Below the pieces are notes generated by a model. It was not told the origin of the DNA and did not search any database. It saw nothing but the letters and a program-made list of their open reading frames with translations. Positions 10,876 through 24,188 of a stretch of DNA of 64,000 bases are shown piece by piece; the first letter of the stretch is position 1, and each line of letters starts with the position of its first letter. Source of the stretch: Citrus sinensis. Its lineage: Eukaryota; Streptophyta; Magnoliopsida; Sapindales; Rutaceae. The stretch spans positions 2,790,001 through 2,854,000 of the forward strand of contig NC_068558.1 of NCBI RefSeq assembly GCF_022201045.2, read 5' to 3'. The position numbers were made by a program, and so were the translations under genes.

Positions 10876-13682
10876 TGATACTGTGAAATTTTCTTCTGTT
10901 AATGTGACAATGTGTGATTGCTTCGGTTGTGAGTTTCCAAGCAAGAAATGTTTCCAACTGTTGAAGCATACAAGAAGAGCTATCGAGGTTTTATTTCTTT
11001 TATATAAATGCAATATGTTACGGGACAACTGTTTAGTAGAGGAGTTTGAGTTCTTTTGTTTTTTTCTTTTTCCTGAATTTTATTGAGGTGAGCGCGGGAT
11101 GGACAAATGGTTAAAAGGTTGTTTGTTCAGCGTTAAATAAATGATGTGGATGGCCTATGTGTTTTCTGTGTGTTTCTAAATTTGAATCAATGATTTTGTT
11201 GTATATTTTAAGAGCAGTGGAGACTTTGTTCATGAGTAAGGACTCCTTCCTTGTTTCCGTATTCGTGCTGCCTTTTTAAATTCTTCATAGATTTTGTTTC
11301 CGTTATGTTGAATAAGCAAACTGCAAATGAATGGAAGTTGCAGGCCATTCAGATAACTAATGCTGCATAACCCTTTTATATTATTTCAAAGGTACTTTTT
11401 GGAAGTAAATAATTATGATGAAGCTCCAACTGATTTTCATGATGAATTTATGTGAGGATAAAGATGAATCAAATTGAGGCTGGTCTTTGTTTGTCTTCTA
11501 AATGCTTGTGCTCACCCTCGAGGCCCTGAATCAATGAAACTGATTTTGTCACTATATAGATCATAACGCCATTCTGAGGTGTTCAAGCAAATTTACAGCT
11601 GTTTTTTGTATTTATACAAAATGTGGCAGGATAGACCATGCATCTCGTTGTTTTGATCATCCTAGTCATAGTGGAGATTTCAGACTGTGATGATTTGGCG
11701 CTCAAGATCATGAGTGCTGAACCTGGAACTTTGAGTTGAATGGTCAAAATTTTAAGGTTTTGTAATGATTCACTGTCACTAATTTACTAAACTTTGAAGC
11801 CTGTCTCAAGTTTATGAAAAGTTCGATGTTTTTAAAGAAAATTCTGTTCCCGCAATAATTATACTGGGTGGTTAACAATTACTTCATGCTTTCAATGCAA
11901 GCAATGCAAGTTGCATGAGTCAATTTTCGATCAAGACAATAATTTTTGTGGAGTGCTTCAAAAGTTGAGTCCATTCTGATCTGATAGCAAAGCCATTGAA
12001 TTTTCTTGAAAATAAAATGGATAAAAGTCTTTTGTGGTCAGAAAATTGAATGTAGCTCTCTGGACTTTTTAAATTTGAGCTACCCTTTAAGAAACCAGTG
12101 GTAACCATTCATTATCTGGCTTCGTTTAAAAGCTGTCATTCTCAAACATTTATAGGGGAGATTCAGCCCGTGAGAAGATTTTGATTTTTTGAGCAAGGAA
12201 GCAAAATCAGGTCCAGTAGAGAGGCCTACAACATAAATACATTCCTCCATCATTCATTAATCTTGTTATTACATATTCAGTGCCTTTCCAACAAGAGACA
12301 AAGGTAATATTCCGCCATAAAGATTTGGTAGATCATGCCAAAAATTAACGGCCCCGTGTAAAGAATTCCATGTACTAATTTCCTGGATTCAAAGTGTAAC
12401 ACAACTATTTCTCATGCTTAAAAAAATGTTCCAGCGGTGGCCTAATTGCTTACTGCTGTGCCATATTCTACGAAATTATGAAAGAAAAGAAGACGAAATC
12501 TTTTTGCTTTGCTAAAGTTGATGTATGTTTTTCTTCTCAACTTGGAAAAAGGAATGAACAAATTGATGCAATAGATAGCAGTTAAGAACCAGCTAGTAAT
12601 CAACAAGATGATTGCGGGAATTTGATTTTTTATCAAACATTGGTTTAGAAAATAAAACCTACAGATTCTACATTAGCTGAATTTGAAATATATTTCTTAC
12701 CAATTTATACTAATGTTTTTGAGGTTTTCCAAGTTAAAAAGTAAGATATCCGTGTTATCCTCTTTTTTGCCTATTTCCTTCAGACCAAACCCCATGTGTT
12801 TGTTTATATAATTATGATTCTTGAGCTCAACTTGAACTGACATAAATCCTGATCATATGATTTAGATATATTATATTACATTAAGCACTATATTCTATGA
12901 TGTTTTGTACTGTTAAACCGTACTGTAAGATGAATTGTTTTTTGGTTGACTTCCCCTGATGGTATCTTAATGCTGGCAAGGACTGATGCTTCAACTGAAA
13001 ACCAAATTTAAATAGTTCCACGGTAAGGTTACATGCGTCTTTTATTATTAGAGGAAAACGATAAACAAGTTCTGAAATTAATTGATTTCTGGGTTGATTC
13101 CAAACTAGCTGGTGAATCTGCTCAGGATCATCATCATATTTTATGTCTACTTAATTTCTTAGTAGGTGTGGTCTTTCAAGTTCAAAGCAAATGATCACAA
13201 CTTGTGTTCCTTGCATCATGGCGACCCATCTGTTTTTGGCATGAAAATAGAAAATCAAAGGCATGTTAATAACCAATGATAAACTACTAAGCATCATGGG
13301 TCAAACAAACTCGAAGTCCCTTGACATTATTGTTCATCAAGCACACTAGAAGAGTTAATAACCAACCAAAATCGTTCAAAAGAAAGAAAAAAAAAAAAAA
13401 AAAAAACTTCTGGGACAATTTCTAACTGCATTACTGAAGAGAACTTGATTACAACTTTCTTGGATTTCACTGTTTGCTATACAAATTTTCCATTACTCGA
13501 ATAGACCCGCACTTCGCAGAAATCTTTATGTTTCTTTGGCCAGCTGCTACTAGCTACCCACTTCTCTGAACGAAAAGTTGTGATTTTTAACTGCTATAGG
13601 TTTAACAAGGCTGGAATTTTATATATGCTGCTGGAGTCTTGTGGAGCCTCCGGTTCTTAGAGAGCATGTTGAAAAATAATGA
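10876..13682. other. intergenic, no gene seen
   Basis: The WLIM1 3' UTR, then about 2.5 kb of AT-rich sequence with only short frames of no recognisable content. A poly(A) run lies near 13386-13406. The last part before 13683 is the 3' UTR of the minus-strand PADRE gene. Confidence 0.5.
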
Positions 13683-14434
13683 TCAGCTTCCAGCTTCTGA
13701 AATGCTTTGTAGTGAGGGTTGCCAATTTCTTGATCTGGCAGCTGCTGAGTTTGTTGATACCGTTGTTCTTGGTCTGTGTCTTTCTTGTTTCATCACCTGC
13801 ACACGAACATGCTTGATATAATAAGAAAACAAATTTCAAAGATCGTCCACAAGCGGAACAACTCGATAATTGTTTCAATGAAATTCACCTGATTGTCCTT
13901 CTCAAGTTCAGATCTTTTTGGCTCCTCATTAACCCTCTCTGGCTTTTCAGCTGACTGCGGCCTGTTTCTATTCATCTTTGCCTGTTTCTTTGCTGATAGC
14001 CCTTTCATGACATCTGAAACAACATATTACTTCAAATTAAGCAAACACAACTTCATCTCAACTAACAAAAAGGACAAGAATCTTATTAATTGCATACCTT
14101 GAGCAGTGATGAGTCTATAAACTTGGCCAAGAACAAGAGTATCTGTTGGGCGGAGAAGCTTAATCCTTGTCAAGCGAACAGAATTTCCATTGCCATTGTT
14201 GTTAGTGATGCTAATGCTGCTGCTGCTGCTGTTGTTAGCGGGGCCTTCTTCTTTGTCTTTGTTATTGTTAGTATTTGTTGGACACGAGGTGGTGGAAATG
14301 AGAAGAGCCACATAGTGACCAGGGTTCATTCTCATGACCTCACAAGCACTCACAGGCCAGTAAAACTTATCAACCTTCCCACACGGGTGCTGAATCGCCA
14401 GTGTTGCTGCATCAATGGCCTGGCAGTTCCCCAT
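13683..14434 (-). CDS. PADRE (DUF4228) domain protein
   Basis: Three exons on the minus strand, 14434-14098, 14013-13889 and 13796-13683, give 191 residues. The N-terminus MGNCQAIDAATLAIQHPCGK, then FYWPVSACEVMRMNPGHYVA and later LLRPTDTLVLGQVYRLI, is the signature of plant DUF4228 proteins, now called PADRE (pathogen and abiotic stress response). The MGNC start suggests N-myristoylation at Gly2 and possible palmitoylation at Cys4, and so membrane attachment (inference). A low-complexity Asn/Ser tract lies at about residues 53-80, encoded by AAC/AGC-type repeats. The C-terminus is basic (KGLSAKKQAKMNRNRPQS). PADRE genes respond to infection and stress, and their biochemical role is unknown. 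The neighbouring NAT6-like gene fits the Arabidopsis order At5g62890-At5g62900, recalled rather than checked. Confidence 0.85.
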
Positions 14435-17400
14435 TTTGCAGTTCTTGCTTTTTTCTTCAGAAGTCAGAACAATATATTAAGAATTTAACAACGAGCAGGA
14501 AGCAAATGTTGAAGAATGAAACAGTCTCTTTATAGCCATACCACTCAACAACTTTGAAGTGGGTTGTAAATGGCTTGGCCATGAACCATGATTAGTAAAG
14601 GCACAAATTGTTTAATATAGTGAGATTAACCCACAAAGGGGAAAGTTCAAATCATGGTGATTAAAGAAGAGCATTTTGGTTAATGAAAGTGTGGGGGGAA
14701 TAAAGTAATATTAAGTAAGTTTAATTGAGATATGGTCCTAGCATGGCATCATGTGGTGAGCTGTGAATGGTTGTCACAAGGGACACACAAAATTAGAGCC
14801 AGAGATGACTCTGTAGACTGTGTACCCCTTGATAATGAAGTCCAGCAAAAGCTCCATCACCTTAAGAAATTAACCCTAGTTTTGCCCAATCATCACAGTA
14901 AATCGGACTGGTTTGGTTCCATTTTTTTTAATTTTTCTTTAATTTTAGTTGTTTTTTTTTTTTTATATATCTATCAAATCGAAATGAATGCTCCACATAT
15001 GGTCCTTGCTTTTGATTTCAACTAAAAATTTATTTGTCCCTACTGGCTTTAAATAGTACACCAAAACAAAAGAAAAAAAAGGGGTTCATCACCAAAATCA
15101 TTAAATCCAAAATTTAATAAAAATATTAGAGAAAAATCAAATTATTTATGTAAATTAAATTTAAATCCTAGGTGCTGTGAATCTATTATAATGATGTCTT
15201 TGGTGGGCACGCTCTTGGGAGAGCGTGGGGGAGAGGTGGGGCAGTGGACCAAGCAAGAGAAGAGATCAGAGGCGTTTCGTGCTGGCCACCGAACCAAGGC
15301 ATGAAATTTTGGGAATGTGAAAGAAGGCTCAACATATTTAACAACACGCAATCAGTACATGTCGCGTGTGGCCTGTGCCTGTGCCTGCGACTCTGAGCGC
15401 AGAGGGGCTTCTTTTTGCTTACCCTTTCACCTTTGTGAACACAAAAGGCCTCTTTTTAAAGAGGGATCCTCATCCCATTTCGCCAAAAAGCTCTGCTTTT
15501 CCTTCAAGCTTCTAGGTGGGCAGGCCGGAAATTTTACTTTTCTTTTCTGCTTCTCTTTGTAACTTTGTTCCTCTTCTTTTCATAAAAGTAATTAACAACA
15601 TTATCACTTTCGTTTTTTTTTACCTTCAATCATACGCACTCCGATTGATTTTGATCAAACTTGCTGGTTTTTACTTGACCAAGGTATGATTATGTGGGAG
15701 TGCGCCATGTTCACTCTTACTATTGTTCATGGCTCAAGATTTTGAATTCATTCTATATGATTTGGCAACTAATAATCTAACGAGCGATGTTGTTTATGTT
15801 AACATCATCATATATTACCAATCCTAATTATACCCATTTTGTCTTCGTACATACACTATAGAAATTTTTAAAGAGGCTCACTATAATCTTTATTATCATA
15901 AAATTTTTGGTACATAGAAAAAAAATCACTCGCAATTCAAAGAAAATTTGAATTACTATTTTTAGTGATCTCAATTATATGATCTATCAACTATACCTAG
16001 AAGCTCAACACATAAGCTCCAGTATCACCCTACAGGAATCATGAAAGCGCCACAAAAATTGACATCCTTTAGTTTTTTTGTTTTTTTTTTAACTGATTAA
16101 ACATCAGATTACTGTATTACACAGAGATATATATAACTACTATGACAGCAGGTCATTACACTGATATTTACAATCAGATATATATACACGAGACTTACAT
16201 TATTATATTTTTAATTTATGAAGCACATGCCCAATCAAATACCCCTCACGAGGGATGGATGTTTCTACTCCACTCGCATTTCGTAATAGAAAAAGACGTT
16301 GTAAGTAGTATCCAGACAAATCACAATAAATGAGACGTTGAAAATAATAGATTTTATACCGATGAAAATCTCACATCATTATCATATCTGCACTGCTATT
16401 GCAACAAGTTTAGGATACTTCTTATCCACACTATTGACTCGCTGCGTTTAACCATATGATTGAAATTTACGGGGGACGATGAATGTGGTTCCATGCTTGG
16501 TAGCCAAAAATGGGAACAAACAAATTGATCAAAACAGTGATGCTGATGCACATCAAGCGGCGGGCCACTAGTCTGTCAGATTTTTCTGTCTTTAAATCAA
16601 ATGAACCACTTTTCTTCTGTGTCATCACCACTAATCTTAGATTAAATAAAATGTTTGGATTACATTAAAGACTCATTTAAATTAAAAAATAAAAAATACC
16701 CACGAAGATTAAACAAATAATATGAGGGTACACTTTTCACTTTCGTATAACTTCCAATGAGATTTGAGATCTCAAGCCCTTGACACATGCCGCATTGCCA
16801 CGAATATACATGGCAGCTTTGACCTACTAATTGCTTCCTTGAAGGACCAAATTTACATCACTTCGTTTCAGAATTTTGTCAATTAGATGCTTAATCATTA
16901 ATGCACCAATTGCGAATATAAAATGTTATTTAAATTTATCTCAAATTTTAAGAACAGAATTTTCTTGTCCCCATCATTCCACGAGAAAACGACCTAGTCA
17001 CATGCCAAATTGTATTTCTTTCTTTTTTTACCTTGAAATGCTAACTGTTCATAAACTGCACGAGCTTTGATTATTTTTCTACTCTGCAAATGTGCATAAA
17101 TTAAGTTATCCATCTGGGAAGGAAAGAGAAATTATTTAACCGTTAAGATCATAACACTCTTGACTCTTTACAGTTTCCATATTTTTATCTATAACTAAAT
17201 TTAAATACCCATCATTAATCTTTATTAGTTATAGCCTAAAGTAGGAGAAAAAGTTGGTAAAATGGTGATTGATGGATGCCAGTGATAGTATGTGACATTG
17301 TCACTACCATAGCATTTAGAAACCCTAGAAGATTTTGAAACAGAACCCCATTAGAAATAAAATTACCTTGAGACCTGTGATTTAAGATTGCATACACTAA

Positions 17401-19032
17401 AAGGAGTCACTTTTTTCCCGTTAATAAAATCATAATTTGAGTGGCCAAATCCTGGAAGCCATGTGAAAGAGTTAGGTGTTATTATTCTAGCTTCCCACCT
17501 CAAATTGGTGCATTTTCTTTGGAACAAAATGTGAAGAAAAGTGGGCACTCCATCATTTAAATATTGAATCAAATTCCTGATTTATTTTGTACAATATGTA
17601 CAACATTATATGTATTGCGCGGAAAGTAATAACTTTTCCTAATGTATTGTGCTTGATATAAGAAAATAAAATAAAAATAAATTTAGTGGGTATCATTGCA
17701 CTCATCCCCCTTTTCATGAATTCAAATCTGTGGGGACAATTTTTTATGTCCCACTCTGATTGCATTATGGCATTAATGAATTAACATTTTAAATGACATC
17801 CTCACCAAACAACATTTTGAGTCTTAGTATAGAAATTGTTTGTTTGTTTCAGCTTTATGTACACAGAGTACATGACACAGACCAAGAAAAGTGAGACTTG
17901 TAGATCTTATATATTTCGTTTCGGTTGCCCATGAGTTGTTAAAAAATTGAAAGAATTTCACAAAATTCTAAATTTTGGCATCTTATTTCTCCTAGGGCAA
18001 CAAGTGGGTACATGAAAGAGATAAAAAAAATTAAGAGAATGTTCTTTGTTAGATGAATAAGTTCATAATAAAGGTCTTTGAATTTGTGCTACAATTGAAC
18101 GTAGTTGGACGGCAAAAATTGGGTTGCTAAGATCTTCAACAATAGCATATCAAATTTTATATGTGATTGTCGCAAAATAATGATGTTAGTTGCTCTATTA
18201 TGAGTTTTTTTTTGTTTTTTTGGAAGGGGGGGGGGGGGTGGGGGGGGAATTGAAGTGGGAGTTCACGTAAATGGTTGATTACTTGATTTGTTGGCTAAAT
18301 TAATGAGGATTTTACTAAGTTACAATAAGTCAAAATGTTTTGATAGTTGGGGATGGATCTCGTTCTTTATAAGGATTCTTGAGCATCTGTTGTCAATTAT
18401 AAAGCAAGTGAAATCCTTCTTTTTGAAAAAAAAAAAAACTCTCCAATCATTATCCAATTTGGGAATAGAATAGACCTAACCAATGGCTTTTGCCCTTAGG
18501 ATCAAGAAAATTGTTACGATATTTTCTGTTGGATTTGAGTAATAGGAAACTTTTTAATCACAAAAGTAGCAAAGTTATTGAGATTCCGAATTTCCGAGGG
18601 TGCTCCATTCCTGATATGAATGAAATGCTCAATAAGGACAACAATTTTTGGAGTCCAATAAAATATTGAAAATTTGGGTCGCTTCAAACTCATTATGAAG
18701 CCGTTTGGAGAATACATGATATGCTCATGAAATTTGAAATGTGAAGATGCTGGAACAAATTGGACCAAATACTATGAAGGCAAACATCTGAAGAAAAAGC
18801 AAATATAATTGCTTCATTGCTACTTCGAATCCATCAGTCTCCGGTTGGATTTACAGAAAAGAAAAAAACAGTTCAACAAATGCTCTAAGGCACATCCTAT
18901 AAAGGAAGGTACTATCTTTTACTGCTATAGCGTGTAATAAGAGATTCACAAGAGAGCAATGATGATATTTTGTGTGTTCCCACAAGGACTTTTGGAAAAC
19001 TTCCCAAAGAGAAATACATGTTACCGATTGAA
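14435..19032. other. 4.6-kb intergenic region, no gene seen
   Basis: The first few hundred bases form the promoter of the minus-strand PADRE gene. The rest is AT-rich with short uninformative frames. A near-pure G tract lies at 18226-18247, just after a T-rich run. The segment from about 18780 to 19032 is the likely 3' UTR of the NAT6-like gene. No transposon ends were recognised. Confidence 0.45.
18226..18247 (+). repeat. poly(G) tract
   Basis: A 22-base run of G interrupted once by T at 18239, directly after a T-rich stretch. Such runs can form G-quadruplexes and are prone to sequencing length error. Confidence 0.9.
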
Positions 19033-22000
19033 TCACACAGATGGGAAATATTTGTTTAAATTGAAGGGCAGGGAGTAAAATTCTTCACTTCTTGTGTCGC
19101 CTTTGAAGGACCAGAACTTGTCCCACCAATGCCTACCCCTGTCTTTCCTGACTTGACCATCCTTTTTATGCAGTGTGTTGTCAAGGAAAAATGCCACACA
19201 ACCAGCAACAAATGGTTCTGAGGAGAAAGGAACGTTTACCATATCGTTGAACTGCAATAAGGAAGAGTATGATGATTCCGTCAATAAAAACCAATATTGA
19301 CATGGTTTGATAAAAAGATTAAATCAGGGACAAGAGAGGTAAAGGGGTTGAAAAGGTTTTATCCATACCCATCTTCCACTAGTGTGAACTGGACCGAAAC
19401 CATTAATGGCAGTGTACTCGTTGAAGTATTGGGGCACAGACAGACCGATGAAGATAGAGAAGCCTAATATGAACTTTACTCGGAAACTGTTGAGGTTACA
19501 GAACTGAAGGAAGCTAAGACCTCCAGCACCTGCACATGCACATTGAAATTTCATTTGTCATTTACTGCAACTGATCACACTATCAAAGGAATTTGGACAT
19601 CCAGAAATCTGCGAGTCAACCAATTTAAACATACATACCCACATATGCAAAGAAAAGGCAATATAAAGCAGCAACAATCGGTGCTGGAATTGAAGCAAAG
19701 ACTGCTCCAAATTTCCCTGTAGAATAATGGTAAATTATGATAATAAGAACAATATGCTCGAAATGGGGGATCAACAATACATCCAATCTTTGATAATTTT
19801 CACAAATCAATTTACCAAGAACAGAGAAGAATATCATGAATCCAGCAGATATTTGGACAACCCTTCGACTGCCAACTCTAGTCAAGGCCAAAAGACCCGC
19901 ATTCTCTCTGTATAGAAACAACTTGAGTTAAGATGGAATTTGTGTTTTCTCAATTCAGAATGCTCATACACAAATACTTAAAAGGTAGGCTTGGAAATGA
20001 GTCTTACACAGACACCGATGTTCCGTTTACAGTTCCAAATAACCCAGAAAGCAAAATGCCAACTCCCTGATGGAGAAACAATCATTAGTTCACAAGACTG
20101 CCATTTTAACCTGAAATTTCAGATCACCAATTTCGCAAGGTGGTAAACATCCCCGCAAGAAGTTTACCACCTTTCAAGAAGTCACATGAAAATCTATATG
20201 GATGGATTACATTGTGAGGCCAATCATCCCAGATGGAAAGATAAAAGATTGTATTTATATCCTTTTATATATTCATTATGATCCCAGTATTTACAATTTT
20301 TTAGTCACTTCTGTTTTCCACTTGTATCAAACCAGGAATCTAGAATCACACAATTAAATTTTCACTCTCAATAATTTCTGGACTGTGGGTGACACTTACG
20401 TAGGTAAATTTGTGGAGCAATAAGCCTTTTTTTTTTCATATATAAAGGTAATAATAAGCTACACGGAAGTTGAAAAGCACAGTCTTTAACAGCACTCAGC
20501 CTATCTTTTTAGTCTTATATAAATGAAATAAAACCACAAGGCAATTTAAAATGGGATTGATCACCAAACATGATTGATGTATAACAACCTTAAGTTTGCA
20601 TTGGAAAGTATGTTCAAATCTCTGAAATACGGAGGGATAAGCCTTACTATATTACCTGCCAACCCACACCACGGCTGAGAACAGAAGGTGGCATTGGAGT
20701 TGCACTTGCATACCGTGCTACCGCAAAAAAAGCACCAGTTGACTGCTTGCATCATAATGTAAATGAGAATGTGCAAGCTTCAAGAAATAATATGATAGAA
20801 AATAAAGTATGCCAAGAAAACATCATGTAGGGCATATGATTGTATGTTTAAATTGCATTACAGTCAATTAAACAGAAAATAATTTCCATTTCAGTAGGGT
20901 TCAAACATTTGGAAATCTTGGATTGAAAGACAGCCAAGAAAGACCAGGTCCTCAGTCTAGAAGCAATGAAAAATAGAACGAAGAAAAAAAACAAACCTCA
21001 ACAAGAGCAACAAAGGAGGCCATCATCATGGCAAAAGCTTCACCAGCATCAAATGAAGGCGCCCCCCATTGGAAGGGCCATGGAACTCTTATCCTACAAA
21101 ATCAGAAGTACACAGTAAAGAACCATCGAGGTCATACAGAAATACTAAACCATGCTTGACATCAGATGCTACACAAAAGGCCGAAATCAATCTTGTTCCA
21201 AATTTGTAATTATTCATAGATTCTATATTCAATTTAGATTCAATGGTTCAAATGTCAGAAGGCCGAAAAGGATATTAATGCATCAGAAGCTTCTTCCAGT
21301 TTGAACTGAATCAGACAACTCGAACAAACTAATATAGATCCAATGGTTCACATGTCAGAAGGCCGAAAAGGAAATTAATGCATCGGAAGCTTCCTCCAGT
21401 TTGAACTATATCAGACAATTCGAACAAACTACCTAAGCAGAATATTACCAAATAGACCATGCAACTCCAGTTTACCCCAATCATCATGGAACATTGGTGC
21501 CCCAGCTTTTTACTAGATGAAATAGTTACAACTTGGATAAATTTTTACTGAGTCAATCCCAAATTAATTAACTCCTTTTCCCTCTCCAGCCACTCAGTAT
21601 TTTGTAATATACACGACATTGTAGCATTAGTCCTTGGTTCCCACCCATGTGAACTAAAAAGGTTTGACAAAATCATATGATACCAATTGCCGGGAATTCA
21701 TTATCATAGCAAGGCAAGTTTGAAGCAAGAACAAATCTCAGCCAATCAAGCAATCATCATATCAGTAAAGAAACGTTGAAGCAAGCAACTGCTTTAGAGA
21801 TACAGCAAAATCTTACCAGGGAGCAGCATCAATGAGACCAGCACGATCAGTTCGGCAACTTGCTTGTGTCTTAGGGGCAGCGTCATTATAAGCCCCACCC
21901 ACAGTAAGTAGATGAGCATATATCCACACAATCACCACAGAAAATATGACAGCAAAACGATCAAAGATATTTTTCCCACGTTTTATCACATGAGGCAGAT

Positions 22001-24188
22001 ACTGCCAGACAAGCAGTAACAATTAGTAATCTTCAGGTATAAATATAACAAAGCCCAAGATATTGTAATATGTAAGAGTATTAAAATTGTAATTAATATT
22101 GCATGACTGGTTATCGAGCATACCTGTGAAATAAATACTATAATGACGAGTTGAGGCAGTCCAATCTCCACACATTTGGCAACCTACAAAAATAAAAATG
22201 CAAGAATAAGTTGTCATTGATGCGTTGGTAGTAAGATGAAGTTCAGGAGCAGTGTACGAGGTGATTTGCACCTTTGCCCGCAAAAACGAGGCAAAGAAAG
22301 ACTTACCCCAGGAAAACCAAACTCGTACAGCCCAAAACCAACTAGGGAAATCAAAGGAACCACTGAGAGTGGACTTAAAAACCTGAAAACAGGAAATTTA
22401 ATTAGCACCACTTTGAAGTTTTCAAAAGAAAGCAATCACAAAACAAAAAAAAAACATATTTGATCTCCGATTTTGGCACAGAGACTGAAATGTGACAGTA
22501 CAAAGCAGAAGATCTTCACACAGAGAGGATATTAAGATTAATCCATGATATATGGCATAAATGTTTTAAGTTGTCAATAAACTGTGTTCAAAGTAATAGT
22601 ACTATATTGGGTTCTAAGCTGACCTTGTAACATTACGCCAAAGCCCACTGAAGCCTAGGACAATCTGAAGAGTAGAAGCAACAATGAGAGAACCCTGTAT
22701 TGCCCGCATAGTTCTCTTGAATTTCTGAATAGCATCAAAACGGGATAACAAAGTTACAACCCAAAACGAAGAAATATTGATGACAGTTGTGTGGTGTTTG
22801 AATGCACAATACATCTTCCACTCTATTTATCTATTCACACTTATTGCAGTTTAGATTTTTATATGAACTAGTATTGGAAACCAAGTCGTTGGTTTCTTGT
22901 ATAAAATTTTGCTCCTCAAATCTGCTAGTCAACAGGAAATCGAAGGCATGCATTTCTACCGCAAAATTAAATACCATGTTATATTTTGGGTATATGCTAT
23001 CTTACTAGCGACATGTATTACCATGCTCCTAAACAATTTAAATATTCCAAACAAACAACAAAGACAAGGGGTTGAGATCACAAAACCTCAACAGGATCTC
23101 CAGAATAATTACTGAATCGACCAGCAAGGATGATTGAAATTGTAGAAGGGACAAAAGTGTAAGACCCTCCCATAACTGCAGGTAATCGAGTCCCAAACAA
23201 TGACTGCAGCAATGTGTTCAAACCAGCAACAAAAAGCAATGTCTGGATCACCTTTGCTTTCTCCTCCTACAAACCATAGCAAATTTTGTAGTTTTGTACC
23301 AATCACATTACCAATTGGAGACTATTTTATCTTCAGTGAGGATAAAATACTCAATCAAATTGAAAGGGACTTGTTCATGAACTTTAAAAAAAAAAAAAAT
23401 TGGCAGGCCTTACATTTCCACCTCCCATCTGAGGAACAAGAGAAGTCGGAATGAGAACCGTCGTGCCAAGCATAACAATGTAGTGTTGAAAACCAAGAAG
23501 AATAGCTTCGGCTGCATCAGAAATGCACCAGAAAGTTGTCAAATCAAATTCAAAGCAAAAATTCTCCCAGAAAAGCTAAGGTTAACATCCTCAGAACACC
23601 AGTTACTATAAGTGACACATAACATCATAACCGCATCAAGTTCCCCCAATACACCCAGACACAAAATAAATCTGCAAAATAATCATTATTGCTATTGTTA
23701 ACATTATTTTTAGAAAAGAACAATTAAAACATCTGAATATTCGCTTTAATTTAGTGATGTGATTAGAATCTCCAGTATTTATTTAGAGAAAATAGCAAAT
23801 TACTTTATGTCAAAAGTGGTATCTATCAAAAAGAGGAGAGGAGTGATAAAAAGCAACTTTCAGCTAACTAAAAAAAAAAAAGAAAAAAGAACATAGAGGA
23901 AAGCATATCCTAAACAATTAAAAATACCAAAAACTTCCTTAGAATATACTCAAATTTCGGATCCAGAGTCCAGACCAACAAATACTCACCATAATTACAA
24001 ATCCAAAACATATATATCAAACACTCAGAGAATATTATTTTTTTTAAAAAAAAAAAAGGGAGAGAGAGAGTGAGAGAGAACTCACGCCATGGAGGAGGAC
24101 TAGTAATGCAATAAGAAATGCTTGGTAGTTGATCCTTCGATGGGTGTGGAAGCGGCTCATCAGCTTTAGGCGCTGCACCTCCGGCCAT
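19033..24188 (-). CDS. NAT6: nucleobase-ascorbate transporter, NAT6-like
   Basis: Fourteen minus-strand exons: 24188-24086, 23511-23414, 23266-23087, 22724-22624, 22382-22307, 22183-22124, 22001-21817, 21093-20997, 20742-20656, 20066-20008, 19907-19816, 19716-19639, 19529-19369 and 19251-19033. They join in frame to 531 residues, the usual size for plant NATs (about 530). Family marks are the QH motif in the first membrane helix (FQHYIVMLGT), the TRLPAVMGGSYTFVP segment, AFAMMMASFVALVESTGAF and the NAT signature ENAGLLALTRVGSRR. The C-terminus FYSLPFNLNKYFPSV matches Arabidopsis NAT6 (At5g62890) as I remember it. NATs are multi-pass membrane transporters, and the substrates of plant members remain largely undetermined. 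The N-terminus (MAGGAAPKADEPLPHPSKDQ) is cytosolic and proline-rich. All introns are GT-AG. Intron 8 carries a 100-bp tandem duplication. Confidence 0.93.
21231..21430. repeat. 100-bp tandem duplication in intron 8 of the NAT6-like gene
   Basis: Two neighbouring copies with an exact 100-bp period: CAATGGTTCA occurs at 21241 and 21341, followed in both by GTCAGAAGGCCGAAAAGGA, a GAAGCTTC core and CGAACAAACT. Few substitutions separate the copies, so the duplication is fairly recent. Confidence 0.9.
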
